The notes under the pieces were generated by a model. That model was not told the DNA's origin. It saw only the letters and a program-made list of their open reading frames with translations, and ran no database searches. The translations under genes and the position numbers were made by a program. DNA of 64,000 nucleotides. Origin: Synechococcus sp. WH 8101. Its GTDB lineage: Bacteria > Cyanobacteriota > Cyanobacteriia > PCC-6307 > Cyanobiaceae. The stretch spans positions 1,612,001-1,676,000 of the forward strand of contig NZ_CP035914.1 of assembly GCF_004209775.1 (NCBI RefSeq), read 5' to 3'. Below, one piece after another: positions 35,016 through 45,216 of the stretch (its first letter is position 1; each line of letters opens with the position of its first letter).

Positions 35016-35143
35016 CAATCCGCTCCCTCGAAGGGATCGCGGCCCTGCCAGTGCCGATACCCCTGCCAGATCATCAACGTGGTGGCCAGTGTGACCACGG
35101 CACCGAGCCCAAAAATCAGCAGGGCCTGTGGCAAATCATCCAT
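35015..35143 (-). CDS. Small single-pass membrane protein upstream of the symporter
   Basis: A 42-aa peptide with one hydrophobic helix ([19 protein letters not shown], ~residues 8-26) followed by [14 protein letters not shown]. Its TGA shares bases with the symporter's ATG, so expression is coupled. It resembles the short companion proteins of other SSS carriers in size and position only; no sequence family was recognised. Confidence 0.55.
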   Translation of the reverse strand: MDDLPQALLIFGLGAVVTLATTLMIWQGYRHWQGRDPFEGAD

Positions 35144-35297
35144 TGGATTGCGTGCTGCCCTGGGGGGAACCTACCCGTGCCGCCAAGGCTTGCCCATTCC
35201 GCAAGGGAGAGGAAAACTTTCTGAATCCGTAACAACACCCACATTCAGCCGTCACCGCGCTCCTGTTCTGTGTGATCACTCGACTGGGTCACCCACC

Positions 35298-37469
<2,172 letters not shown>

Positions 37470-37486
37470 GTCAACCAGAGACTCAC

Positions 37487-38320
37487 TCAGGCGGTGGGCT
37501 CATCGGAACTGTGACCGGTGAGCAGATCCGGGGGGAGCCCACCGAAGGCGAGGGAGAGGTTCTCTGGCGTGAACACCTCCGAAGTCTCGCCATAGGCGAG
37601 CACGGTTTTGTTGATCAGCACCACGAGGTCGCAAAAATCGCGCACATGGCTGAGGTCGTGGGTGGAGATCAGGATCGTGCGCCCCTCGCGGCGGAACTGG
37701 AAAAACAGTTCAGCCATCAGTTTCTCGGTGCGCACATCCACACCGTTGAACGGCTCATCCAGAAGCAGCACTGAGGCTCCCTGGGCGATGGCCCGGGCCA
37801 GAAAAGCCCGCTTGCGCTGACCGCCGGAAAGGGCGCCGATCGGGCGATGGCGCAGATCGAGCAGATCCACCCGGCTCAGGGCCTCACGCACCGCCACGCG
37901 ATCGGCCTGGCTGGGAATCCGCAGCAGATTCATGGCGCCGTATCGCCCCATCATCACCACATCCCACACCGACACAGGAAAGGCGCAATCGATCCCCTCG
38001 TTCTGGGGCACATAGGCCACGGCCTGTTCACGCTGGGCCTCACTCACCTGCAGGCCATTGATCCGGATCCTGCCCCGACTGGGCCGTAGAAAGCCTGTGA
38101 GGGCTTTGAAGAGGGTGGATTTACCAGCGCCATTCATCCCCACCAGGCCGCAGATGCAGCCAGGGGGCAAATGCAGCGATGCGTCGTAAAGGGCAACGCT
38201 GCCGTTGTAGTCCACGCAAAGCTGATCCACGTCGATGCGGTTGGAATCAGCAGCAGGGAGGCTCCCCACCCGGTGCCCGCGTCGCTGCTCCCCCATCCAG
38301 GCATCGATCGAAGCCGTCAT
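37487..38320 (-). CDS. mntA: Metal (manganese-type) ABC transporter ATP-binding protein
   Basis: A 277-aa ATPase. Walker A is GMNGAGKSTLFKALTG (~residues 61-76), then AYVPQNEGIDCAFPVSVWDVVMMGRYG, signature LSGGQRKRAFLARA, Walker B VLLLDEPFNGVD and the H-loop STHDLSHV. The DVVMMGRYG stretch is typical of the Mn/Fe group. It overlaps the binding-protein gene by 4 bp. The cognate permease is probably the gene at 27172-28014. A ~28-residue extension precedes the usual start. Confidence 0.85.
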   Translation of the reverse strand: MTASIDAWMGEQRRGHRVGSLPAADSNRIDVDQLCVDYNGSVALYDASLHLPPGCICGLVGMNGAGKSTLFKALTGFLRPSRGRIRINGLQVSEAQREQAVAYVPQNEGIDCAFPVSVWDVVMMGRYGAMNLLRIPSQADRVAVREALSRVDLLDLRHRPIGALSGGQRKRAFLARAIAQGASVLLLDEPFNGVDVRTEKLMAELFFQFRREGRTILISTHDLSHVRDFCDLVVLINKTVLAYGETSEVFTPENLSLAFGGLPPDLLTGHSSDEPTA

Positions 38321-39267
38321 CCTGGCAGGTCTGATCCCTTCAGCCCGTCGAGCAGCAGCTTGACGTTGTGGCGCTGCAGATCGATCAGGGTGGGGGCTGG
38401 TCCACCGGGCTCTGAAAGGGAATCGACGTAGAAACTGCCGCCGAAGCGGGCGCCGCTGGCACGGGCCACCTCCCGCTGCGCCTTGTCGCTCACGGTGGTT
38501 TCGCAGAACACCACCGGCACCTGGCGCGAGCGCACGGTCTCGATCAACTGCACCATCCGGCGGGGCGTGATCTGACTCTCCGCATTCACCGGCCAGAGAT
38601 AGGCCTCCTCAAGGCCATAGTCATGGGCGAGATAGCTGAAGGCTCCTTCGCAGCTCACCAGCACCCGTTGCTTGGGCGGGATGGTTGCCAGGGCCACACG
38701 CAGCTCCTGATCCAGCGCCTGCAGGCGCTGCTTGTAGGCCGCTCCGTTCTGCTGATACGTGGTCTGTCCCTCCGGATCCAGTTGGCTGAACGCGTCCACC
38801 AGGCGATCCACATACACCTGGGCTCGCTTAGGGGACATCCAGGCATGGGGATTGGCTTGGCCCGCAGCGGCATCCGAGGCGATCAGCAGCGGCTCCATCC
38901 CTTGCGAGAGGGTCACGGTGGGCACATCGCCGGCCGAGGCGATGTAACGCTTCGCCCAGCGCTCCAGCCCAAAGCCGTTCTCCACAATCAGATCCGCCCC
39001 GGCAGCCCGCTCCATGTCGCTGGGAGTGGGTTCATAGCCATGCACCTCGGCACCGATCCGGGTGATCGATTGCACATCGAGGCGATCACCGGCCACCTGC
39101 CGTGCCATATCGGCCAGCACGGTGAAGGTGGTGAGCACGCGCGGGCGACCGTCCACGGCCTGCGGCGGGGTTGATCGAGGCTCACCGCAGGCCACCAGCA
39201 ACGCCAGAGCAGCGGCTCCCCCCAGGCGAAGCAAGGCCGACCCCACCCCTCCGACGCACGCCATCAT
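38317..39267 (-). CDS. mntC: Manganese/zinc-type ABC transporter substrate-binding lipoprotein
   Basis: A 316-aa cluster A-I metal-binding protein. A lipoprotein signal ends in LALLVACGEP. Metal ligands expected for MntC/PsaA-type proteins are visible: GAEVHGYEPTPSDME (His), NPHAWMSPKRAQVYV (His), VSCEGAFSYLAHDYGL (Glu in place of the usual second-domain His) and a late SFYVDSLSE (Asp). There is no His-rich loop, in contrast to ZnuA, which favours Mn or Fe. Overlaps the ATPase gene by 4 bp. Confidence 0.85.
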   Translation of the reverse strand: MMACVGGVGSALLRLGGAAALALLVACGEPRSTPPQAVDGRPRVLTTFTVLADMARQVAGDRLDVQSITRIGAEVHGYEPTPSDMERAAGADLIVENGFGLERWAKRYIASAGDVPTVTLSQGMEPLLIASDAAAGQANPHAWMSPKRAQVYVDRLVDAFSQLDPEGQTTYQQNGAAYKQRLQALDQELRVALATIPPKQRVLVSCEGAFSYLAHDYGLEEAYLWPVNAESQITPRRMVQLIETVRSRQVPVVFCETTVSDKAQREVARASGARFGGSFYVDSLSEPGGPAPTLIDLQRHNVKLLLDGLKGSDLPG

Positions 39268-39340
39268 CCCGCGATCAACAGCAGCTTGTTCCAGAAAACG
39301 CTAAAGAAGTGCCGTCTCTCCCCTGCCGCCTCCGCACACG

Positions 39341-39457
39341 ATGAATAGCGAATCCCAGATCTGGCCGGTGGTGCTGGTGTCAGCCACGGTTGTGATTCTG
39401 CTGATGATCCTCTCGATCACCAGCACCGGCAGCGGCGAAGTCGTGGGGGTGGGCTGA
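39341..39457 (+). CDS. Small single-pass membrane protein
   Basis: A 38-aa peptide starting MNSESQIW, then one hydrophobic helix (PVVLVSATVVILLMILSI, ~residues 9-26) and a Gly/Ser/Val tail. It is divergent from the Mn-binding lipoprotein gene and isolated from other plus-strand genes. The composition is that of cyanobacterial small thylakoid or plasma-membrane peptides, but no family was recognised. Confidence 0.45.
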   Translation: MNSESQIWPVVLVSATVVILLMILSITSTGSGEVVGVG

Positions 39458-39474
39458 GCTGGAGCCCGACACCC

Positions 39475-39732
39475 TCAAGAGCGACGCATCTCCTGTTCGA
39501 TCTCTGCCTCACTGAAACCAGGGTCGGGGTGGGCTGCCGTCCAGGCCTGGATTAACAGCGAGAGCCCCCAGAACGCGATCGGATAGATCGGCCAGAAAAA
39601 GCCACGATCGCTGCCCAGCCACACCAGCACCAGAACCACGTTCACCACCACATAGAGGCGGAACTGGTTGTTCAGGTTGCGCCGACGGCGCAACCGTTGC
39701 AGAGCCTCATGACGCGCCGCTTCATCATTCAT
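39475..39732 (-). CDS. 2TM domain-containing small membrane protein
   Basis: An 85-aa protein. A charged N-terminal helix (EALQRLRRRRNLNNQFRLY; core RLRRRRNLNNQ) leads into two hydrophobic helices (VVVNVVLVLVWLGS and FFWPIYPIAFWGLSLLIQAW) and an acidic tail. This matches the 2TM domain pattern, in which WPIYP and a following Trp are conserved. Function unknown. Its stop lies 18 bp from the plus-strand small ORF's stop. Confidence 0.7.
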   Translation of the reverse strand: MNDEAARHEALQRLRRRRNLNNQFRLYVVVNVVLVLVWLGSDRGFFWPIYPIAFWGLSLLIQAWTAAHPDPGFSEAEIEQEMRRS

Positions 39733-39763
39733 GGAAATGCAGGCGAGGGAACAAAGGAACGAC

Positions 39764-40147
39764 TCAGGCGCTGATCCAGGCTTCCGCCTCGCTGCGGTCG
39801 TGGAAGTGACGCATCTCGCCGGCGAGCAGCAGCTTGCCGATGTTGCTTAGCAACTCCATCCAACGGGCTTCGGTGACCAAAGCCATCCGCTCCACCTGGC
39901 GGCCGTGGGTCATCACCACCTTGAGGTCGTCGAGCGCTGCGCGCAGTTCCCACCCCTGAAGCTCGCGGGCATCAAACAGCAAGCGCAAGCGATCACCGGT
40001 CTGTTCCGCAAACGCCGCATCCAGTTGGGGCATGAAGGCGACGTAGTCGTCATGGGTGAGGGTGCCCCGAGCGGTGACGCGAACCACGGGAACTGGACCC
40101 AACGTCAACGACTCGATCTGGAGGCCATGGCTGGTGGAGGTCGTCAT
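39764..40147 (-). CDS. STAS/SpoIIAA-like domain protein
   Basis: 127 aa. After a short start (MTTSTSHGLQIESL), the protein has the SpoIIAA-like pattern: VVRVTARGTLTHDDYVAFMPQLDAA, LRLLFDARELQGWELRAALDDLKVV and a C-terminal FHDRSEAEAWI helix. Such single-domain proteins bind lipids or act as regulatory partners. The ATG at 40147 precedes the conserved domain; upstream codons to 40225 give a less plausible extension. Flanked by small membrane protein genes. Confidence 0.75.
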   Translation of the reverse strand: MTTSTSHGLQIESLTLGPVPVVRVTARGTLTHDDYVAFMPQLDAAFAEQTGDRLRLLFDARELQGWELRAALDDLKVVMTHGRQVERMALVTEARWMELLSNIGKLLLAGEMRHFHDRSEAEAWISA

Positions 40148-40208
40148 CAGTGTTGCTGCGGTTACCCCAGCGTTAGCAACATTGGAGCCGAGAGCAGCCA
40201 ATGTCGCC

Positions 40209-40370
40209 TTAATCGTCAAAGTCATGGTCGTGCTTGTTCATCGCTTCGATCACCAGGTCGTGGATCATCAATCGGGTTTCCAGGCGACTGTGATGGGCCA
40301 CCGTGCGCTGGATCACGTAGTACACGACCAACATCACGGGGAGAACGGCGATGCAGGTGATTTCATACAT
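40209..40370 (-). CDS. Small membrane protein with acidic/His tail
   Basis: A 53-aa peptide starting MYEITCIAVLPVMLVVYYVI, a single hydrophobic helix, then THR-type polar residues and an MNKHDHDFDD tail that might bind a metal ion. It lies 62 bp upstream of the STAS-like gene start on the same strand, and divergently 11 bp from fetA's start. Not a recognised family. Confidence 0.5.
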   Translation of the reverse strand: MYEITCIAVLPVMLVVYYVIQRTVAHHSRLETRLMIHDLVIEAMNKHDHDFDD

Positions 40371-40381
40371 GGCGTTCAGAC

Positions 40382-41041
40382 ATGAACGGCTCTTCCACCA
40401 GCATGCCGCTGTTTTCCGCCCGTGCACTGGAGCCGATCCAGGCCGGTCGGGCCTGCTGGCAGCAGATCAGCTTTTCCCTGCAAAAGGGCGATCGGCTCGG
40501 CCTTGTCGCCCCATCCGGTGCAGGCAAAACCCTGCTGCTACGCGCCTTGGCTCAACTCGACCCCCTGCGCAGCGGTGACCTCTCATGCCGTGGCACCAGC
40601 CCCGGGCAGCTAGGCATGACGCAATGGCGCGCCATGGTGATGCTGGTGGCGCAACGCTGCGCCGTGACACCAGGAACGGTAGAAGACAATCTGCGCCTGC
40701 CACTGCACTGGCGCCAACATCGCCACCAGACCAGCTGGCAGCCCGCCACGATCGTGGCCTGGCTGGAAGCGCTGGGGCGCACGAGCGACTTTCTCGGCTG
40801 GGATGCGGAGCAACTCTCTGGCGGTGAGCAGCAAGTGCTGAACCTGCTCCGGGCCCTGCAACTGCAACCGGCGGTGCTGCTGCTCGACGAATGCACCGCC
40901 TCGCTCGACCCCACCACCTGCCGAGCGATGGAGACCCTGCTGCAGCGCTGGCTCAGCGAGGCGGAACGCGCCTGCGTGTTCACCAGCCATGACCCGGATC
41001 AGATCGAGCGCTTCTGCAACCGGGTGCTGGCACTGCCATGA
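40382..41041 (+). CDS. fetA: ABC transporter ATP-binding protein, FetA-like
   Basis: A 219-aa ATPase. Walker A APSGAGKTLLLRALAQLDP (~residues 43-61; core PSGAGKT), Q-loop region VMLVAQR, signature LSGGEQQVLNLLRAL, Walker B AVLLLDECTASLD, and H-loop FTSHDP. The protein pairs with the overlapping FetB permease (ATGA, 41038-41041). In E. coli FetAB exports iron and raises peroxide resistance. The first 10 residues could be extra; an ATG also occurs at codon 8. Confidence 0.82.
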   Translation: MNGSSTSMPLFSARALEPIQAGRACWQQISFSLQKGDRLGLVAPSGAGKTLLLRALAQLDPLRSGDLSCRGTSPGQLGMTQWRAMVMLVAQRCAVTPGTVEDNLRLPLHWRQHRHQTSWQPATIVAWLEALGRTSDFLGWDAEQLSGGEQQVLNLLRALQLQPAVLLLDECTASLDPTTCRAMETLLQRWLSEAERACVFTSHDPDQIERFCNRVLALP

Positions 41042-41868
41042 GCATGGGCACGGGGGCCATCGCCATCAGCAACGGACAGCTGGCCGCATCGGCGAGCTTG
41101 ATACTCCTGAACATCGTCCTGTCGATGGGCCTGCGCCTCGGCCTGGGGCGCTCCCTGCTGCTGGCATCGGTCCGGATGGTGGTGCAACTGCTGCTGATCG
41201 GGCAGGTGCTGCAGTGGCTGTTTCTGCAACAAAACCCTGGCCTGATCCTTGCCCTGTCGCTGTTGATGGCCCTCATGGCCAGCCTGGCTGCGGTGCATCG
41301 CACCCGACACCGTTTCGCCGGGATTTACTGGCAAAGCTTCCTGAGCATCACCGCCTCCGCGGCCCTTGTCACGGGTCTGGCGATGGCCGGCATCATCCGG
41401 GTGCAACCCTGGACCACAGCGCAATATTGGATTCCGCTTCTGGGGATGGTGTTGGGTAACACGCTCAATGCAATCTCACTCGGACTCGACACGTTGATGG
41501 AGCGAATGCTGAGTCAACGCGCGATTCTCGAATGTGCACTTTCACTCGGTGCCAGTCGGTGGGAAGCCTGCAGACCGCAGGTGCGTGAAGCCATTCGTGT
41601 GGCGATGATTCCCACCATCAATTCGATGATGGTGATGGGTCTGGTGAGCCTGCCTGGAATGATGACAGGCCAGATCCTTGAAGGGGCGCTGCCTTCCGCT
41701 GCAGTGCGCTATCAAATCGTGATTCTGTTCATGATTGCCTCGGCCACAGCCCTTGGCGTCACAGCGATTGTTGCCCTTGCCTACCTGCATCTCACCAGCC
41801 CTCAACACCATCTACGCCTCGATCGCCTGCAACGCCTCGATCAACCAATGAGGAAACGGATCCTTTAG
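41038..41868 (+). CDS. fetB: ABC transporter permease, FetB-like (iron export)
   Basis: A 276-aa membrane protein with about six helices. LGLGRSLLLASVRMVVQLLLIGQVL (core ASVRMVVQLLLIG), LGMVLGNTLNAISLGLD, and INSMMVMGLVSLPGMMTGQILEGA are diagnostic of the UPF0014/FetB family. It forms the pore of the FetAB complex. Downstream, at 41865-41960 on the other strand, is a 31-aa frame whose end overlaps this stop. Confidence 0.88.
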   Translation: MSMGTGAIAISNGQLAASASLILLNIVLSMGLRLGLGRSLLLASVRMVVQLLLIGQVLQWLFLQQNPGLILALSLLMALMASLAAVHRTRHRFAGIYWQSFLSITASAALVTGLAMAGIIRVQPWTTAQYWIPLLGMVLGNTLNAISLGLDTLMERMLSQRAILECALSLGASRWEACRPQVREAIRVAMIPTINSMMVMGLVSLPGMMTGQILEGALPSAAVRYQIVILFMIASATALGVTAIVALAYLHLTSPQHHLRLDRLQRLDQPMRKRIL

Positions 41869-41960
41869 GGCAAAGGGTGATTCACCCGATACCCGGCCAT
41901 GGTGATCCCAATCATCAACAACACCAAGGCCAGCGAACCCAGCCAATCCACATGATTCAT
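41865..41960 (-). CDS. Very small single-pass membrane peptide
   Basis: A 31-aa frame starting MNHVDWLGSLALVLLMIGITM, one hydrophobic helix with a short polar tail. The sizes and shape are like those of small thylakoid peptides, but it does not match PetL, PetN, PetM or Psb peptides that I know. Its stop overlaps fetB's stop on the opposite strand. Confidence 0.35.
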   Translation of the reverse strand: MNHVDWLGSLALVLLMIGITMAGYRVNHPLP

Positions 41961-42274
41961 ACGCTCTCCCTCGCGCCCGACTTCTTTATTAAAAACCGGG
42001 CAAGCGACTGGCACAAGGGCGGTCGAGAGCGAACACGCAAATCTTTACAACAAATCGTTTCAGGCGATGGATCGCGGCCAATTTCATACTTCAAAGCAAA
42101 AAATCACCGGGAAAGCATCAAGAACCACTACCGCGCCCCGGCGTGGCCAGCCAGCAAAGCGCCCACCAACAACTGGCACAGTGCCAGTGCGAAGGCCAAG
42201 GTGTGGTTGTGAGGAGTGCCCCTCCGATCCGGAGTCGAAACAAGGTCAGACGCCTGGATTCGGATGTGCCACAG

Positions 42275-42301
42275 AGCCCTGCCTTCGGCGGGGCTTTTTT
42301 C
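42275..42301 (+). terminator. Rho-independent terminator, possibly ending an unrecognised RNA
   Basis: A stem AGCCC-T-GCC / GGC-G-GGGCT with a short TTC loop, followed by six T. No gene on the plus strand ends in the ~400 bp before it (41961-42274), so it may terminate a small non-coding RNA transcribed from near 42180-42210. No known RNA family was recognised in that stretch. Confidence 0.7.
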
Positions 42302-42406
42302 TTGCCGCCTCTCCCAAACGCATCCAGAACCACCCGGGAAAATGACGCCACCGCTACACCCGCTGCGGCGCCAAGTCGGTTCAGTGCAAGGAGATTCAGC
42401 GACGCG

Positions 42407-42604
42407 ATGCGCGCGCTCTCCATCCACTTGCTGATCCTGGCCCGCCTGGTGGCTAACGACGGCATCTTCCTCGACAAGCGGCGCATGCCCCAGCGAACCC
42501 GTTCGCGTGAAGTGAATGCGGCGATTCAACGCACCTGGCGCCGGGGAGGACGACCACGATCCGGACAATCAGCCGATCGTCCACACCAGATCTGGTGCAC
42601 CTGA
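42407..42604 (+). CDS. Doubtful 65-aa hypothetical protein
   Basis: Starts MRALSIHLLILARL, with AAGGAG 13 bp upstream. Ends in HQIWCT. The last 14 bp of its final segment (CACACCAGATCTGG) recur 78 bp downstream inside the next frame, so this region may be a partly duplicated or frameshifted gene. Codon use is like the rest of the genome; no family recognised. Confidence 0.25.
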   Translation: MRALSIHLLILARLVANDGIFLDKRRMPQRTRSREVNAAIQRTWRRGGRPRSGQSADRPHQIWCT

Positions 42605-42788
42605 ACCCGGAAGCGCCAACGTGGCGATGCAGGCTTCCCGAAAGGGTGCCAAACCCGGCCCACCACACCAGATCTGGGACTTGCGCCGAGCCAACCACCA
42701 GGACTATTGGTATGTGCGGTGGATGGCACGACGCGTTTTCGCTCTAGCGTCCGCTCAGGGTCGGGTGATGGGGCACATCACCGACTGA
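42516..42788 (+). CDS. Hypothetical protein of up to 90 aa ending at a terminator
   Basis: The C-terminal part, HQIWDLRRANHQDYWYVRWMARRVF, is strongly protein-like (aromatic and basic, core DYWYVRWMARR), and its stop lies 5 bp before a strong terminator, which supports expression. The start is uncertain: the ATG at 42516 overlaps the preceding frame, and an ATG at 42621-42626 would give a ~54-aa protein. No family recognised. Confidence 0.45.
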   Translation: MRRFNAPGAGEDDHDPDNQPIVHTRSGAPEPGSANVAMQASRKGAKPGPPHQIWDLRRANHQDYWYVRWMARRVFALASAQGRVMGHITD

Positions 42789-42793
42789 CGTGA

Positions 42794-42821
42794 CCCCCGG
42801 TCTTGAAGCCGGGGGATTTTT
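42794..42821 (+). terminator. Rho-independent terminator
   Basis: Stem CCCCCGG / CCGGGGG with an 8-nt loop, followed by ATTTTTA, just after the stop of the small plus-strand frame at 42788 and 45 bp before the next gene. Confidence 0.85.
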
Positions 42822-42866
42822 ATGGGGCCTTGCTATCAACTGGGGATCCAGGTCGTTCCTGACACG

Positions 42867-43892
42867 ATGACCATCCATCCCGGCCGCCACCTCTCCCCCG
42901 AACTGCGCCAGTGCCTGGGGCAGGCCGGCCTGCCCTGCCTGATGACCATGGCGCGCCTGCGCGGAGAGCCATCGGAGCGGGCCCTGGCGGCGATTCGCGG
43001 CATCCGTGATCACCTGCTGGAGTTGCCGGACGTGGATCTGAGCCGTCTGCCCAGCCTGGAGCCGGAGGCAATGGCCGCGGGCATCACGGCCTGCGATGCC
43101 GATCCGGAATGGCGGGAACGCATCCTCCGAGGCATGACCCTGGTGGCCCTATTCGATGGCGAGCCCAGCCCTGAGGCCCTGGAGCTGCTGGAACGCACCG
43201 CCCGCAGCTTCCAGGTGAACGCATCGCCAGTGCGCTCCTACCGGAATGTGATGCAGGAGCGCCTAGGGATGGTGCGCCTCGATCTGGTGCGACGCAGCTT
43301 TGTGCGCGATGCAGCACGCGCCACCTTGCGGGATGGGGGGCTACCGATGCTGGCTGCCACCTTGAAGGTGGTGAGCGGACACCGTGATCAGGCCACCCTG
43401 GAGCGGTTCCAGGCCCTGCAGGACTACCCGAGCGGCAGCTTCGGCAAGGCCTACGCCGACTTCATCAGCATCAATCAGTTCAATTTCCCAGGTGATGTGG
43501 GCGGACCGCCGGTGCCGGTGTTTCGCCACGACTGTTGCCATGTGCTGGGCGGATACGGCACCACGGCAGCGGAAGAAGGCGGTGTGGTGGGCTTCCAGGC
43601 CGGTTTCGAGCACCTCGATCCCTTTGATGTGGTGATGTTCGCCATGGCGGAATTCGAGCTGGGGATCGGCGCCTCACCGTTCATCCCTGGGGAATTCGGC
43701 CAACTCGATCCCGACCGCCTGTTCGCAGGGCTGGAACACGGCAGCCACGTGAGCACCGATCTGATCCGCGACATCGATCCCTGGGACCATTTCGCCGATC
43801 CGCTGGAGGAGGTGCGTCAACGCTTTGCCATTCCTCCCCGGGGCCGCAACCCTGAGTATCCCCAGCCCAGTGCTGCCCCTATTCAGGATTGA
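42867..43892 (+). CDS. Coq4-like/TerB-like domain hypothetical protein
   Basis: 341 aa. The N-terminal half (~residues 1-170) is helical with a TerB-like pattern ([27 protein letters not shown]; core [10 protein letters not shown]). The C-terminal half has [24 protein letters not shown], an HD-x2-H...E arrangement like the metal site of Coq4-type proteins. A role in quinone or lipid metabolism is possible but unproven. The start ATG at 42867 precedes the conserved part. Its end overlaps the convergent DUF2256 gene by 14 bp. Confidence 0.55.
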   Translation: MTIHPGRHLSPELRQCLGQAGLPCLMTMARLRGEPSERALAAIRGIRDHLLELPDVDLSRLPSLEPEAMAAGITACDADPEWRERILRGMTLVALFDGEPSPEALELLERTARSFQVNASPVRSYRNVMQERLGMVRLDLVRRSFVRDAARATLRDGGLPMLAATLKVVSGHRDQATLERFQALQDYPSGSFGKAYADFISINQFNFPGDVGGPPVPVFRHDCCHVLGGYGTTAAEEGGVVGFQAGFEHLDPFDVVMFAMAEFELGIGASPFIPGEFGQLDPDRLFAGLEHGSHVSTDLIRDIDPWDHFADPLEEVRQRFAIPPRGRNPEYPQPSAAPIQD

Positions 43893-44055
43893 GGTCGGCA
43901 AGGCGTTCGCGCTGTTGCTGACGGTTGCGATCACGGCGACACCGCTCTGAGCAGTAGCGCACCTCATCCCACACGTCCTTCCACTTGCGACGCCACTGAA
44001 ACGGGCGTCCGCACACGGCACAGATCTTGGTGGGGCGATCACGCGGTCGCGTCAT
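43879..44055 (-). CDS. DUF2256 zinc-ribbon-like protein
   Basis: A 58-aa protein with the DUF2256 signature: [16 protein letters not shown], then [16 protein letters not shown]. The CxxC...CxxxC set would bind one zinc ion. Widespread in cyanobacteria and plants; function unknown. The start is the ATG at 44055; an ATG nine bases further upstream (44064) would add three residues. This gene marks the left border of the prochlorosin island. Confidence 0.85.
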   Translation of the reverse strand: MTRPRDRPTKICAVCGRPFQWRRKWKDVWDEVRYCSERCRRDRNRQQQRERLADLNPE

Positions 44056-44236
44056 TGGAGCCAAGGCACTACGCAGCCATAGGGATCAACTCAGAATCAT
44101 CGCGCCCATGCACAGGCACTGCAGGATGCGGTGGGCGCCCCTTCTGAAACAAGCAGGGTTAGTGGAGGATTCTGTGGGAAGAAGGCGATGGTCAGCCAAA
44201 CCATTAAAATTGAAAAAGGATCCTTAATAATCTCGC

Positions 44237-44485
44237 CTAATCACAGCCCTGTATTTTACTTTTAAATTCCCAGTAAAATTCAGCCAACCCACCAGCCAAG
44301 CCTTCCAGCTCCTCCTCAGAAACCTCTGCCTGAGATTTCTTCAACTCATCAGCAGAAATCACATAGCCCGCAGCCTTGGCAATGGCCACCACGGCATCGG
44401 CATCGCCTGCCGCCTTCAGCTTCTCCTGAAGCCCTGCATCAGCCATGACTGCTTCCAGGAAAGCTTTAAGTTGATTTTCTGACAT
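44237..44485 (-). CDS. procA: Prochlorosin-type precursor 1 (Nif11 leader, one-Cys core)
   Basis: 82 aa. The leader [13 protein letters not shown]...[17 protein letters not shown]...EEELEGLAGG (~66 residues) is the Nif11-derived type recognised by ProcM. The GG cleavage site is followed by a 16-residue core with one Ser and one Cys five residues later, enough for one lanthionine ring. Its promoter -10 is degenerate (CATACT). It is the outermost member of the array, farthest from procM. Assigned by leader similarity to the other members. Confidence 0.88.
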   Translation of the reverse strand: MSENQLKAFLEAVMADAGLQEKLKAAGDADAVVAIAKAAGYVISADELKKSQAEVSEEELEGLAGGLAEFYWEFKSKIQGCD

Positions 44486-44606
44486 CGCTTTGAGAGTGAG
44501 AGGTGTGATGACATCCAGTATGGCCTATCTGTCTTCAGGCTGCGTTGATAGCAAAGGCGCCAGGAACTGGCGACTAAATGAAGGATCTTTGTGGAATATT
44601 GAAGAA

Positions 44607-44643
44607 ATAAAAAAACCCCTGAGTTCTGCAGAGACTTGGGGGT
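44607..44643 (-). terminator. Terminator of precursor 2
   Basis: A 9-bp stem with ACCCC...GGGGT ends, followed by T-rich DNA on the minus strand, 25 bp after the stop of the gene at 44668. The same hairpin type follows several other cassettes. Confidence 0.75.
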
Positions 44644-44667
44644 AAAAGGTGAAATAAGTCCCTTCCG

Positions 44668-44943
44668 CTACATTGGTCCCGACGCGACTCTACCGACCGG
44701 ATCCACATCAATCCCATAAATCCTCATAATTCCCTGCACAGCCCACCTCCCAGCCACGCCTTCCAGCTCCTTTTCGGAAATCTCTGCCTGAGATTTCTTC
44801 AACTCATCAGCAGAAATCACAAAACCCGCAGCTTTCGCAATCGCCACCACGGCATCCGCATCACCTGCCGCCTTCAGCTTCTCCTGGAGATCTGCATCAG
44901 CCTTGACGGCTGCCAGGAAAGCCTTGAGTTGCTCTTCTGACAT
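44668..44943 (-). CDS. procA: Prochlorosin-type precursor 2, degenerate (no Cys, GG to GR)
   Basis: 91 aa. The Nif11-type leader is intact, but the cleavage motif reads VAGR instead of VAGG, and the 25-residue core has one Ser and no Cys. The core is clearly homologous to precursor 5 (both contain RIYGIDVD, VGR and ASGP). It can form no lanthionine and is probably not cleaved, so it is best seen as a decaying paralogue of precursor 5. The start is the ATG at 44943 (a GTG precedes it). Confidence 0.8.
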   Translation of the reverse strand: MSEEQLKAFLAAVKADADLQEKLKAAGDADAVVAIAKAAGFVISADELKKSQAEISEKELEGVAGRWAVQGIMRIYGIDVDPVGRVASGPM

Positions 44944-44946
44944 CAC

Positions 44947-45216
44947 TTGGAGTGGGGGCGGTGTAGATCACTCCAGTATCGCCCAACTTCATCCTCTTCG
45001 CAGCAAGATGGGATAACGTACGCACAAACAACTACTACAGCGAGTGAGATGAGACTTCCCCAAAAAAGTGCTTTTTACCACCTCGCCGAGCTGGCGCAAC
45101 AACGATCGAATAGCATTCGCAATGGAAATAAAAAACGCAAGTTGTCGGTATAAATTTTGATGCATCTTACATAGTACAGGAGGGATAGATGCCGAGACTT
45201 ACCTTGGCATTCATTA
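44947..45216. other. Intergenic remnant region left of the first insertion sequence
   Basis: Contains the promoter region of precursor 2 (-10 GATACT type at about 44973). From ~45070 there is a short plus-strand stretch (FYHLAELAQQ) that may be a fourth, badly decayed copy of the DNA glycosylase fragment described downstream. The rest is AT-rich and shows no gene. Confidence 0.35.

Noticed and set aside
35225-35245. NtcA site upstream of glnN
   Set aside because: GTA-N8 is followed by CAC, not TAC, and no -10 at the usual distance was found; kept only as a weak remark.
34707-35297. In-frame extension of the glutamine synthetase III gene by about 197 codons upstream
   Set aside because: This part is antisense to the symporter gene; GSIII proteins are ~724 residues and begin where the ATG at 35298 lies.
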